Notes: generated by a model from the sequence alone, not told the origin. DNA of 64,000 nucleotides from Mycobacterium vicinigordonae (GCF_013466425.1 NZ_CP059165.1:2418001-2482000), one strand, 5' to 3'. Numbered from the stretch's first letter, positions 8,775-17,061 are shown. Made by a program: numbers and translations.

Positions 8775-10364
8775 TCAAGCGGGACAGTAGGTATCGGTTC
8801 CGGGCAGCTTGCCGTCGTCGAGATATCCGATCAGCGGCGGAACCGCGCAGGACGAATAAATGCTGGCTCCGTGACCGATGCCCTGCCACATCACCCGCTT
8901 GCTTGCCGCGTTGGCGTTGATGACGGTGGCCGCCGTCGCGGCGACGCCTTCGTTGCCGGCGATGGGATCGTTCTGCACGCCGAGCAGCAGTACGTTGACC
9001 TTGAGTTGCTTGGGTGCCTGCGGTGTCGAGCCCGTAGGCCAGTGCACGCATTTAGCCAAGTTGAGCGCTGCCACCGCGCCGAATTGCGGATACAGCTTGG
9101 GCCAAGCGACCACCAGCTCGCGGATCCGGTCCGGCGTGGGACGGTTCACCGCGTCGCTGCAGTTGTTGACGAACTGACCGTCGCTGTTCTGCAGGCTCTC
9201 TGCCCGGTTGACCAGGTTGGTCAGCTGGTTCATGTCTCCGGAGCGTGCGGCGGCCAACGCGGTTGCCAGATTTGTGGTGTTGGCGACGCGGTCGCCGACC
9301 GGGAAGCCCAGGGCGATTGTGATGGCATTGGTGAGCGACGCCACCGAGGTGCGGCTCACGCCTTGGCCGCTGCGGGCGGTTGCCAACAAGTCGCTGACCG
9401 CGCCCTTCGGGTCGGGCCCCAGCGGACAGTTGACCGCGACGCACTGCGCGGCGAACGCGTCGAGAGCGGCCTGCTGTCCTTTGACCTGTTGTTCGGCGGC
9501 CGCTTCCGCGCTGGCGCCCAGCGCGATCGGTGAATCGAGGATGAGCCGGGCAACCTTGTCGGGGCGCGATCCGGCGTAACTCAGCGCCACTTGGGCGCCG
9601 TTGCCGACGCCAACCAGCGCCACTGAAGGCACATCCCAGAGGTTGCGCAGCCGCTCGATGTCGGACGCCGCATGGGCGTTGTCGTAGGCCGAGTCGCCAG
9701 GAGCAATGGCGTCGGTGCAGTTCGTGGTGGCGGTGTTGGAGATTTCGGAAAGGTTGGCCACCGGGTCGTCGCCGACCTGGAACTGGGCCTGGTCGCGCAT
9801 TTCGTCGCGGTCTTGACGATCGCGGCAGTCGATTGGGCTGGACATCCCGATGCCGCGGCGATCGATCGCGACGATCGGATGCCCGCGTAGCACGTCGGCA
9901 CCGGCATGCGTCAACCAGACCGGCAGTTGCGTGGAGGAGGCGATGTCGGAGCCGGTGGTGAACACCAGGGGACCAGCATTGCTGGGTGTTTGGCCCGAGC
10001 GGGCGCGGACCACACCGATACTCACGGATCCGGATCCGCCGTTGAGCGGGTCGAGGTCGGCGTCGAAGGTGGCGCACTCCAGCTTGACCCCAGGTGCGCC
10101 GGGGACGCCGGCGTCGGAGTTGACCTTTGCCGTGCAGTCACGCCACGACAGATCGTTCTTGGGCGCCGCGATCGGCGGGGGCCCGCTGGGCGGCGGTGTG
10201 GTGTTCGGCACGCCCTGCGGCTTGGCGCCGGAGTTGGTGGCGAAGCGCGGGTCGGCGCCGAAAAGCGGGACGCAGCCGGTCAGCAGCGTGGTCACCGCAA
10301 CCAGGGTCGTGGCGAACGTGATATGCCGGCGCATGCCGACCACAGTAGCGGGACGGTCCGTCAC
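8775..10364 (-). CDS. Exported lipoprotein with alpha/beta-hydrolase (tripeptidyl aminopeptidase-like) fold, nucleophile replaced
   Basis: This 529-residue protein has an N-terminal lipobox, LLTGC (Cys31), so it should be a cell-envelope lipoprotein. The body resembles the Streptomyces tripeptidyl-aminopeptidase / Hip1 type of hydrolase, with HPIVAIDRRGIGMSSPIDC and a C-terminal TAP-like region ending in GIGHGASIYSSC. At the nucleophile elbow, where relatives have GxSYG, it reads VGVGNGAQ, with Asn255 in the serine position, so classical serine-hydrolase activity is doubtful. The GTG start at 10364 abuts the ribD-like stop; an ATG at 10334 (MRRHITFA) gives a more compact signal peptide and is a fair alternative. 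Corresponds to Rv2672. Confidence 0.85.
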   Translation of the reverse strand: MTDRPATVVGMRRHITFATTLVAVTTLLTGCVPLFGADPRFATNSGAKPQGVPNTTPPPSGPPPIAAPKNDLSWRDCTAKVNSDAGVPGAPGVKLECATFDADLDPLNGGSGSVSIGVVRARSGQTPSNAGPLVFTTGSDIASSTQLPVWLTHAGADVLRGHPIVAIDRRGIGMSSPIDCRDRQDRDEMRDQAQFQVGDDPVANLSEISNTATTNCTDAIAPGDSAYDNAHAASDIERLRNLWDVPSVALVGVGNGAQVALSYAGSRPDKVARLILDSPIALGASAEAAAEQQVKGQQAALDAFAAQCVAVNCPLGPDPKGAVSDLLATARSGQGVSRTSVASLTNAITIALGFPVGDRVANTTNLATALAAARSGDMNQLTNLVNRAESLQNSDGQFVNNCSDAVNRPTPDRIRELVVAWPKLYPQFGAVAALNLAKCVHWPTGSTPQAPKQLKVNVLLLGVQNDPIAGNEGVAATAATVINANAASKRVMWQGIGHGASIYSSCAVPPLIGYLDDGKLPGTDTYCPA

Positions 10365-11156
10365 TCAGCCCTTGACGTAGCGGGTGTACAGGTACCCGGC
10401 GTCGTCGGTGAGGACATGAGCGCGGTGCATTCGGGTTTGCAGCTGGCCGAGCCCTGAGGCGATGCGGTGGGCAGCGCCGCCGACGACGACGGGTGCCATG
10501 GTCAGGCACAGCTCGTCGAGGAGGCCGGCTTCGATGAAGGCGCCGAGGAGTGTCGGACCGCCCTCGGTGAGGACCCGGGTCAGGCCGCGGGCCTGCAGCT
10601 GGGCCAGCATGGTGGCGACGTCCAGCACGCCCGTTGCCTGGGCTGAGCAGTCGACGACGTCGTCGATCAGACCGGTGAGATGCCGGGCGGCGTCGGCGGC
10701 GGCCGCGGTGCAGGTCAGTATCAGCGGCGGCACCTCGGTGCGGGTGAAGACCGGCAGGTCGCGGTCCAGGTGGCCGGTATTGGTGACGATGGCCAGCTGG
10801 GGGATTTCGCTTTGTCCACGGGACTGCCGCTGTTGGCGCTGGCCAGCGCTGACGTGCGCGCCCGAGTAGCCCTCCGAGCGCACTGTGCCCGCCCCAACCA
10901 CGATGACGTCGGCCAATTCGCGCAATACGACGAAGACGGCTCTGTCGCCGGGGCTGCCCAGTTGTCCGCTGAGGCCCTCGACGGTGGCTCCGCCGTCCAG
11001 GCTGGAAATGAAATTAGCGCGCACGCAGGGCCGGTCGGGGGGATAGGCGTAGAGCTTGGGGAGTTCGTCGTGCCCGACTTCGCGCTGTGCGCCCAGCAGC
11101 GTCAGGGACGTCTCGGCGGCCACGCCGCCGGCGATATCGGCCTCGAAGTCGGGCAT
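10365..11156 (-). CDS. ribD: RibD C-terminal/dihydrofolate-reductase-like reductase
   Basis: This 263-residue protein has only the reductase half of RibD; the N-terminal zinc deaminase is absent. The NADPH-binding fold shows in RANFISSLDGGATV, ADVIVVGAGTVRSEGY and LTEGGPTLLGAFIEAGLLDELCL. The M. tuberculosis counterpart Rv2671 is known to have weak dihydrofolate-reductase activity and to give para-aminosalicylate resistance when overexpressed, so folate metabolism is as likely as riboflavin synthesis. Its stop directly abuts the start of the downstream lipoprotein gene. It is divergent from the ZapE-type ATPase gene. Confidence 0.88.
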   Translation of the reverse strand: MPDFEADIAGGVAAETSLTLLGAQREVGHDELPKLYAYPPDRPCVRANFISSLDGGATVEGLSGQLGSPGDRAVFVVLRELADVIVVGAGTVRSEGYSGAHVSAGQRQQRQSRGQSEIPQLAIVTNTGHLDRDLPVFTRTEVPPLILTCTAAAADAARHLTGLIDDVVDCSAQATGVLDVATMLAQLQARGLTRVLTEGGPTLLGAFIEAGLLDELCLTMAPVVVGGAAHRIASGLGQLQTRMHRAHVLTDDAGYLYTRYVKG

Positions 11157-11190
11157 GAGTTCGATTGGAGCACGTCGCTACAGTGCCTGC

Positions 11191-12231
11191 ATGGACGGGG
11201 CGGGATCGGGGCAGGTTGCGCATCTGGTCGATCGGCATCCGTCGGTGTCGCCGGAGCGGTTGATCGGGCAGTTGCGGCCGCCGCCGACGTTCGCCGATGT
11301 CAGCTTCGCGACCTACCGGCCCGACCCGGCCGAACCCACCCAGTCCGCTGCAGTGGAGTCGTGCCGGGAGTTCTGCCGCCAGGCGGTGCAACGCCGGGCG
11401 GGCCGCAGGAAACTGCTCGGCCGCCGCGAGGTGTTGCCCGGTGTGGGGTTGTATCTGGACGGTGGGTTCGGTGTGGGCAAGACCCACCTGCTGGCGTCGG
11501 CGTACTACCAGCTGCCCGAGGGGCAGCCCAAAGCGTTCGCCACCTTTGGTGAGCTAACCCAGCTGGCCGGTGTTTTCGGCTTCGCCGAATGCATTGAACT
11601 GCTTTCCGATTACACCGCGGTGTGTATTGACGAGTTCGAGCTGGACGACCCGGGCAACACCACACTGGTCTCCCGACTGCTTTCGTCGCTGGTGCAGCGG
11701 GGCGTATCAGTTGCCGCCACCTCCAACACGCTGCCCGAGCAGCTCGGCGAGGGCCGTTTCGCGGCTCAGGACTTTCTTCGCGAAATCAACACGCTGGCAA
11801 GCATTTTCAGCACTGTTCGGATCGAAGGGCCCGACTATCGGCATCGGGAATTACCGCCGGCGCCGGCGCCGTTGTCCGACGAGGAGGTCTTTGTTCGCGC
11901 CGCCGGGCTGCCGGGGGCAACGCTGGACCAGTTCGACGCGTTGTGCGCGCACCTGGCCACCATGCACCCGTCCCGGTATTTGGCGTTGATCGAGGGGGTG
12001 ACGACGGTATTCGTCACCGGCGTGCACGGGTTGGACGATCAGAATATGGCGCTGCGACTGGTGGCGCTGACCGATCGGCTTTACGACGCGGGCATTCCGG
12101 TGGTGGCTTCCGGAGCCAAGATCGACACCATCTTCAGCGAGGAGATGCTGGCGGGTGGTTTCCGCAAGAAGTACCTTCGCGCCACGTCCCGGTTGCTGGC
12201 GCTTACTGCAGGGCGAGTTCCCGGACCATGA
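11191..12231 (+). CDS. AFG1/ZapE-family AAA+ ATPase
   Basis: This 346-residue ATPase has Walker A in DGGFGVGKTHLLAS (about residues 90-103) and Walker B in CIDEFELDDPGNT, where the DE pair is followed by the EL-DD context usual for the ZapE/LACE1 group. The family binds FtsZ in Gram-negatives and is linked to protein quality control in mitochondria; the mycobacterial role is unknown. I start at the ATG at 11191 (MDGAGSGQV), because the longer frame from 11056 overlaps the divergent ribD-like gene and has no family similarity. Its last 29 bases overlap the end of the convergent GNAT gene. Corresponds to Rv2670c. Confidence 0.88.
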   Translation: MDGAGSGQVAHLVDRHPSVSPERLIGQLRPPPTFADVSFATYRPDPAEPTQSAAVESCREFCRQAVQRRAGRRKLLGRREVLPGVGLYLDGGFGVGKTHLLASAYYQLPEGQPKAFATFGELTQLAGVFGFAECIELLSDYTAVCIDEFELDDPGNTTLVSRLLSSLVQRGVSVAATSNTLPEQLGEGRFAAQDFLREINTLASIFSTVRIEGPDYRHRELPPAPAPLSDEEVFVRAAGLPGATLDQFDALCAHLATMHPSRYLALIEGVTTVFVTGVHGLDDQNMALRLVALTDRLYDAGIPVVASGAKIDTIFSEEMLAGGFRKKYLRATSRLLALTAGRVPGP

Positions 12232-12667
12232 CGTAGTCGTCTTCGACGAATTCGCCCATCTGAAAAGTCTTGGTGCCGTTCACCCTGAAGCCACACTTGG
12301 TGTAGAAGCGGGTTGCCCGCAGGTTGTTTTCGTTGGTGCCCAACCACATACAGCGCGCACCCCACGCGGTGGCAGCGGCCAGTGCGGCATCCATCAACGC
12401 CGTCGACGCACCCTTGCCGTGGAAGTCCTTCAGCAGGTAGAGCTTTGACAGCTCCACCGCCGGACGTAACGGGACGGCTCGTTGGATGTTCTCGTCGTCG
12501 GGGACACCGCGAATCAGCATGGCGTAACCGACGATTCGGCCCTCGTCGCGTGCCACGAAGACCGTGCGTTGCGGGTCGTTCAGGTAGTTCGCGAAGCAGG
12601 GTGTGGACAGGTTGCTGTCGATGAACGAGGCGATATCCCGCGGGCGTGACCACGACGGGCAGGCCAA
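12203..12667 (-). CDS. GNAT-family N-acetyltransferase, start codon uncertain
   Basis: The acetyl-CoA binding strand-loop is DFHGKGASTALMDAAL, followed by MWLGTNENNLRATRFYTKCGF, the usual C-terminal GNAT signature. The acceptor substrate is unknown. The first canonical start is a TTG at 12667, but convincing coding sequence (RVEVAGRDDVDELADVAART) continues in frame upstream to about 12736, with only a CTG available (12734-12736) before a TAG stop. The true N-terminus is therefore probably about 23 residues longer and uses an unusual start. A GTG overlapping the upstream gene's stop is out of frame. Corresponds to Rv2669. Confidence 0.8.
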   Translation of the reverse strand: MACPSWSRPRDIASFIDSNLSTPCFANYLNDPQRTVFVARDEGRIVGYAMLIRGVPDDENIQRAVPLRPAVELSKLYLLKDFHGKGASTALMDAALAAATAWGARCMWLGTNENNLRATRFYTKCGFRVNGTKTFQMGEFVEDDYVMVRELALQ

Positions 12668-12737
12668 CGGAAACGTCCGCGCGGCAACGTCAGCCAGTTC
12701 GTCGACGTCATCGCGACCCGCGACTTCTACTCTCAGT

Positions 12738-13274
12738 TCACAGGTTCCATTGCGCTAGGTGTTCGCCGGTCTTGCGGTCCAGCAGGACGACCACCGACAC
12801 CGGGTCGCGGTAGGCGTCCCAGTACACCCCGCCCCGCACTACCGACCCTTGTGGCGCGTTGCCCAGAGCGGCGTCCAGCCAGTCGGGCGCGTCGCACGGG
12901 CGCGGCTTGTAGGCGTCGGCGAACTGGGTGACGCCGTCGAAGCTGAAATTGGTCGCCATGATGAAGGAGTTGGGCACCCGCACCGCATGGACCACGACGT
13001 CGGCGCGAGCGACGGTGCTGTCGGGGAAGCTCTTGACCGGCACGCCGCTGCGCGTGTAGCCGAAACCGGGCGGCGGATCGACCGGTACCACGCTGGTTAC
13101 GGTGACGTCGGCGACGTAGGTGCCGGTGTCCACCCGCAGCGTGTCGCCGAGGTGGCCGATCGGCGCGTCACCGGCGTGGGCGCGCGGTAGGGCGGCGTCG
13201 ACGGGCAGCAGGCCGACTTGGAGGGCGGGCGCGCCGACGAGGAATGCACAAAGGACGATCAGCCAGCGGTGCAT
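12738..13274 (-). CDS. Secreted MPT63-like (DUF1942-type) protein
   Basis: The 178-residue protein starts at the ATG at 13274 (MHRWLIVLC), which has a strong AGGAGG site five bases upstream; the open frame reaches 13313 but lacks such support. A Sec signal peptide ends near ALPRAHAGD. The mature part, with GDTLRVDTGTYVADVTVTS and a final VYWDAYRDPVSVVVLLD segment, resembles the small immunoglobulin-like MPT63 family in motif order. That resemblance is my reading, not a search result. The function of such proteins is unknown. It corresponds to Rv2668 and lies upstream of the GNAT gene on the same strand, almost touching it. Confidence 0.78.
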   Translation of the reverse strand: MHRWLIVLCAFLVGAPALQVGLLPVDAALPRAHAGDAPIGHLGDTLRVDTGTYVADVTVTSVVPVDPPPGFGYTRSGVPVKSFPDSTVARADVVVHAVRVPNSFIMATNFSFDGVTQFADAYKPRPCDAPDWLDAALGNAPQGSVVRGGVYWDAYRDPVSVVVLLDRKTGEHLAQWNL

Positions 13275-13354
13275 CTTCGCCTCCTGGGCTGCCAGTGCTC
13301 GGGACCCTCGCATGATTGCACACGAGGTGATGCCACGGGGAGGGGTTGGCCTGC

Positions 13355-14086
13355 TCAGGCGTTGGCCGGGCCGCCAGCGCTGAGCGACTCCAGGGCATCG
13401 ACGAGGTCGGATTCGACGCGGCTCTTGTCGACGCCGGCCTGGTGCAGCGGGCCGGACCCGTGCTCTAGTTCGAGTAGCGCGAGTAGTAGGTGTTCGGTGC
13501 CGATGTAGTTGTGGCCCAACCGAAGTGCTTCGCGGAACGTGAGTTCCAGTGCCTTGCGGGCCGGTCCGTTGAACGGGATCATCGCGGGGGTTTTCGCGCT
13601 TGCTTCCGGCAGCTGGATCGAGGCGCGCAGGGCGTCGATGTCAATCTTCTGTAGACGCAACAACACCGTGGCCAGGGCACCTGGGTCGCTGAGTACGCCG
13701 AGCAGCAGATGCTCGGGCGTGATTTCGCTGTTAGCGGCCTCGTGGGCGGCGTTCTGCGCCGCGACCACCGCACCGCGTGCCCGCGGCGTGAACCGCCCGA
13801 AGCCCTGCTCGGGATCGAGGGTGGCGGAATCGGTCTTCGGGACGAACCGCTTCTGTGCGGCTTGCTTGGTGACACCCATGCTCTTGCCGATGTCGGTCCA
13901 GGAGGCTCCCGATCGGCGGGCTTGGTCGACGAAGTGACCGATCAAGTGGTCAGCGATCTCGCCGAGGTGCTCGGCGGCCAGTACCGCGTCGGACAGTTGG
14001 TCCAGTGCGTCGGTGTGCACCTTCTTGATGGCGTCAATCATTTCGTCGAGGCGGACTGGGTAGGCAATTTGAGTTGATTCGGCCAT
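13355..14086 (-). CDS. clpC2: ClpC2: Clp N-domain protein without ATPase, with helix-turn-helix
   Basis: The protein has 243 residues. Residues ~62-80 (SWTDIGKSMGVTKQAAQKRF) read as a DNA-binding helix-turn-helix. Two Clp N-terminal repeats follow (about 96-165 and 175-235), with EHLLLGVLSDPGALA and the paralogous EHLLLALLELEHGSG. There is no Walker motif or protease tripod, so it cannot be a Clp chaperone. ClpC2 of M. tuberculosis (Rv2667) is reported to bind cyclomarin and shield ClpC1. The HTH and the palindromic operator at 14089-14133, which overlaps its own promoter, point to autorepression. The ATG at 14086 is probably also the transcription start (leaderless). Confidence 0.92.
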   Translation of the reverse strand: MAESTQIAYPVRLDEMIDAIKKVHTDALDQLSDAVLAAEHLGEIADHLIGHFVDQARRSGASWTDIGKSMGVTKQAAQKRFVPKTDSATLDPEQGFGRFTPRARGAVVAAQNAAHEAANSEITPEHLLLGVLSDPGALATVLLRLQKIDIDALRASIQLPEASAKTPAMIPFNGPARKALELTFREALRLGHNYIGTEHLLLALLELEHGSGPLHQAGVDKSRVESDLVDALESLSAGGPANA

Positions 14087-14088
14087 GC

Positions 14089-14133
14089 GTCAACTCTAGG
14101 TTGACGTTGAATCTACGTCAACCTAGAGTTGAC
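14089..14133 (-). promoter_or_regulatory. clpC2 promoter with two-copy operator (perfect 17-bp inverted repeat)
   Basis: Arms 14089-14105 and 14117-14133 are perfect inverted copies (GTCAACTCTAGGTTGAC) separated by 11 bases. Each arm is itself a near palindrome with GTCAAC and GTTGAC ends. On the minus strand a -35 TTGACG (14116-14121) and a -10 TAGAGT (14093-14098) are exactly 17 bases apart. The A of the clpC2 ATG (14086) falls seven bases after the -10, predicting a leaderless mRNA. Both promoter boxes lie inside the operator arms, so a bound dimer pair would block RNA polymerase. ClpC2, with its HTH, is the obvious candidate repressor. Confidence 0.85.
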
Positions 14134-14226
14134 GTAGCGGTCTGCCTCGGTTGGTCGTAGAACCTTCATTTCGTATTCGCCGCACGAGATGCGCGATAAC
14201 TACAGGTGCAGCAGAATCTCGTGTTC

Positions 14227-14559
14227 ATGAGGCGTTTGTTGGCGTTGACCAGTTTCCTGGCCGCGATCGGATGCTGCGCGGTGCCTGCACACGCCGATGC
14301 CGGGCAGGATCAAGCGTTCTTGGTCTCGCTCGGAGCTGCCGGAATCACCTTCAAAGACCCCCCGAGCGCGATAACTGCCGGCAAGACGGTCTGTGAACTG
14401 GCAGAGCAGGGCAAGACGGGTGTCGAGGTCGTCAAAATCATCCAGGGCGCAAACCCCGGCTTGTCGCAGGACAACGCCGCACGCTTCACGGCGATTGCGG
14501 CGCATACGTACTGCCCGTCGCAGCTGCCGGCCGCGACGGCCGCGAGTGAGGGGTCTTGA
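14227..14559 (+). CDS. Small secreted DUF732 family protein
   Basis: From the ATG at 14227 (MRRLLALTSFL) the product has 110 residues with a Sec signal peptide ending near AVPAHADAG. The mature domain matches DUF732: DQAFLVSLGAAGITF, a conserved Cys in GKTVCELAEQG, and a second Cys in AHTYCPSQL, which probably form a disulphide. The family is common in mycobacteria and has no known function. An in-frame upstream start at 14206 would put charged residues before the signal peptide and is less likely. A related DUF732 gene is at 18720-19037. Confidence 0.82.
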   Translation: MRRLLALTSFLAAIGCCAVPAHADAGQDQAFLVSLGAAGITFKDPPSAITAGKTVCELAEQGKTGVEVVKIIQGANPGLSQDNAARFTAIAAHTYCPSQLPAATAASEGS

Positions 14560-14585
14560 CAGTCGCATTGTCGCCACCAGATCCA

Positions 14586-14741
14586 CTACTCACTAATCAT
14601 CGTCACCGTGCCGTTGACCGAGTTGGTGACGAAGATGTCGCCGGTGCTGGGGTCGACCGCCGCCCAGACCGGATTGCCACCGATACCGATGGTGGCGGTG
14701 ACGGTGTTGGTTGCCGGGTTGATCACCGACACCGTGCGGCT
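14586..14741 (-). pseudogene. Remnant of a YVTN beta-propeller protein
   Basis: About 51 codons up to the TGA at 14586 read [20 protein letters not shown], then [20 protein letters not shown] and SVNGTVTMI, which is one blade plus the start of another in the YVTN/NHL-like beta-propeller family of secreted mycobacterial surface proteins. Upstream of 14741 the frame turns into unrelated Arg/Pro-rich sequence and no signal peptide is found. I read this as the 3' stub of a deleted gene, not a working small protein. Confidence 0.65.
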
Positions 14742-14764
14742 GACGGGTAGCTGTAGAGAAACCA

Positions 14765-14911
14765 ATGGACGGAGAAGCCGTGACCACCGCTGAACAGCCG
14801 CCACCGGAAGGCGACAAACAACCGCCGCAAGCCGCATCCGCCGACGAACCAGGTGAGAGTTCGGGCGCGCGGGACCGCGGCACAGAGGGTGAAGCCACAT
14901 CCGACGAGTGA
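14765..14911 (+). CDS. Short acidic ORF, hypothetical (48 residues)
   Basis: A small frame from the ATG at 14765 to TGA 14909-14911 encodes a low-complexity acidic peptide beginning [18 protein letters not shown] and ending in TEGEATSDE. Its amino-acid make-up (Glu/Pro/Ala, no hydrophobic core) is typical of disordered mycobacterial tails. No clear ribosome-binding site precedes it. It sits next to the propeller remnant and may itself be a fragment. It is listed because the composition looks coding, but expression is not supported by anything else. Confidence 0.3.
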   Translation: MDGEAVTTAEQPPPEGDKQPPQAASADEPGESSGARDRGTEGEATSDE

Positions 14912-14988
14912 GTTAGTCATAGGCGGGCGCTGTCGCGCCGTCATTCGTTTGTATAGCTAACATATGCGCCGGGGGCCGACCGTGCGCA

Positions 14989-16752
14989 ATGACAGGGACG
15001 AATGAGATGCCGATGCCTGACGGCCCCCTCGTGACCAATTCGGCCGAGACCGCCCCCGCGCCGGAGATCCGCCGGCCCCGATGGGACGTCGACCACCCGC
15101 AGTACAAGTGGGTTGCTCTGTCGAACACCACACTGGGCATGCTGCTGGCAGTAATCAACTCCTCGATAGTGCTGATCTCGCTGCCGGCAATCTTTCGCGG
15201 CATCGGTTTGGACCCGCTCGCCCCAGCCAATATCGGCTACCTGCTCTGGATGCTGATGGGCTATCTGGTCGCCACCGCCGTCCTGGTGGTTTTGGCAGGC
15301 AGGCTCGGCGACGTGTTCGGCCGGGTGAGGATCTACAACCTGGGTTTTGCGGTATTCACCGTCGCGGCGATCGCGTTGTCGTTCGACCCATTTCACCTCG
15401 GCGGTGGCGCCATGTGGCTGATCGGCTGGCGGGTGGTGCAGGGTGTTGGCGGCGCGATCCTGATGGCATTGTCAGCGGCCATTCTCACCGATGCGTTTCC
15501 CAGTAATCAGCGCGGCATGGCCTTGGGCTTCAACATGGTTGCGGCGGTGGCGGGTTCGTTCATCGGCCTGCTGCTCGGTGGCGTGCTCTCCGAATGGGAC
15601 TGGCGGGCGATCTTCTGGGTCGGTGTGCCGATCGGGGTGCTGGGCACAGTTTGGAGCGTGCGCTCACTGCACGAAATTGGTTCTCGCACGGCTGAATCCA
15701 TGGACTGGCTGGGCACGGTGACGTTCGGGGTCGGGCTGACCGTGTTACTGGCAGCCATCACCTACGGTATCCAGCCCTACGAAGGCCATGCCACAGGGTG
15801 GACCAACCCCTGGGTGCTGAGCGCGGTTGCCTTCGGGCTGCTCCTGTTGGGCGCGTTCTGCGTCATCGAGTTGCGGGCGCCGCATCCGATGATGAACGTG
15901 CGGCTGTTTCGGTCGTCAGCGTTCGGGATTGGCAACGTGGCTAACCTGATGTCCTCGGTCGGCCGTGGTGGGTTGCAGTTCATGCTCATCATCTGGCTGC
16001 AGGGCATCTGGCTGCCGCTGCACGGCTACAGCTTCGAGTCGACGCCGCTATGGTCGGGTATTTATCTGCTGCCGACGACGTTCGGGTTCCTGATCGGGGC
16101 GCCGGTGGCGGGGTGGCTGTCCGACCGGTACGGTGCTCGGCCGCCGAGTGTGACCGGCATGTTGCTGATGGCTGTCACATTCGTCGGGTTGGTCATGATC
16201 CCAGTGAATTTCGACTATCGGATGTTCGCGCTGCTGGTATTCCTTAACGGGTTGGGTGGTGGGATCTTCACCGCGCCCAACACCGCCGTCATCATGTCAA
16301 GCGTGCCGGTGGGGGAGCGCGGCGCCGCGTCCGGAGTGCGGTCGACGTTCTTCAACGCGGGCTCTGCACTGTCGATCGGCGTCTTCTTCTCGTTGATGAT
16401 CGTCGGGTTGGCGAACACGCTGCCACAGGCTATGAGTGGTGGGTTACAGGCGCAGGGCGTGTCGGCCGCGGTAGCTCATGACGTCGCCGGGCTGCCGCCG
16501 GTGGGCAGCCTGTTCGCGGCTTTTCTGGGTTATAACCCGATCGCCAAATTGCTTGCGCCCTCGAATGCTCTGCAGCAACCCGGTGTCAACGCCGAGGTGC
16601 TAACTGGCAAAACCTTCTTCCCGCAGCTGATTTCGGGTCCTTTTCATGCTGGCCTGGTCGTGGTTTTCGTCGCTGCGGCGGTGATGATGGTGATCGGAGC
16701 GTTGGCTTCGTTGGCCGGCGCGGGGCGGTATGCGGAGGCGGTGGAGGGCTGA
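14989..16752 (+). CDS. DHA2-type 14-TM major facilitator superfamily exporter
   Basis: This 587-residue integral membrane protein has about 14 transmembrane segments. Motif C-like and antiporter elements are visible: INSSIVLISLPAIFRGIG in TM1, the loop motif GRLGDVFGRVRIY between TM2 and TM3, and MALGFNMVAAVAGSFIGLLLG in TM5, as in the EmrB/QacA drug:proton antiporters. Two further loops carry WLSDRYGARPP and VPVGERGAASGVRS. The substrate is unknown; drug or lipid export is usual for the family. The start at 14989 is followed by other in-frame ATGs (15007, 15013). No regulator is adjacent. The flanking sequence on both sides is gene debris. Confidence 0.88.
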   Translation: MTGTNEMPMPDGPLVTNSAETAPAPEIRRPRWDVDHPQYKWVALSNTTLGMLLAVINSSIVLISLPAIFRGIGLDPLAPANIGYLLWMLMGYLVATAVLVVLAGRLGDVFGRVRIYNLGFAVFTVAAIALSFDPFHLGGGAMWLIGWRVVQGVGGAILMALSAAILTDAFPSNQRGMALGFNMVAAVAGSFIGLLLGGVLSEWDWRAIFWVGVPIGVLGTVWSVRSLHEIGSRTAESMDWLGTVTFGVGLTVLLAAITYGIQPYEGHATGWTNPWVLSAVAFGLLLLGAFCVIELRAPHPMMNVRLFRSSAFGIGNVANLMSSVGRGGLQFMLIIWLQGIWLPLHGYSFESTPLWSGIYLLPTTFGFLIGAPVAGWLSDRYGARPPSVTGMLLMAVTFVGLVMIPVNFDYRMFALLVFLNGLGGGIFTAPNTAVIMSSVPVGERGAASGVRSTFFNAGSALSIGVFFSLMIVGLANTLPQAMSGGLQAQGVSAAVAHDVAGLPPVGSLFAAFLGYNPIAKLLAPSNALQQPGVNAEVLTGKTFFPQLISGPFHAGLVVVFVAAAVMMVIGALASLAGAGRYAEAVEG

Positions 16753-17061
16753 CGCGGTCGTGGTGATTGGTATTCAGTGCCCACTGTGACGTCGATGCGC
16801 TCGTCGCCCGGACCGGCGCTCTAGCAGGGGTCGAACGCGCGGTGGATCGTCTCAGTCAAAGCCGCATCCTGGGAGGGCATGAGATAGCCGATTTGGTGGA
16901 GGAAGGTCGTCGAGGAGGTCATCCTGCCCGATACGAAAGCACTCAATCAGGCCCTTGAACAGGCCGCGGCTTCCGACTTCGATTGAGCGGTGACGTCATC
17001 GAGTTCCGGTTTGGAAAAGCGTCTACAAGTAAGCAGTAGCGCGTAGTAGACAGGTGAGGAT
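16753..17061. other. Intergenic stretch with a possible C-terminal gene fragment
   Basis: There is no complete gene in these ~310 bases. Around 16900-16984 on the plus strand one frame reads VVEEVILPDTKALNQALEQ followed by AAASDFD and a stop, with the look of a real protein C-terminus, but upstream the frame is not coding-like. I take it as a decayed fragment of unknown origin. A promoter for the following hydrolase should lie near 17000-17050, where the sequence becomes less GC-rich. Confidence 0.4.
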
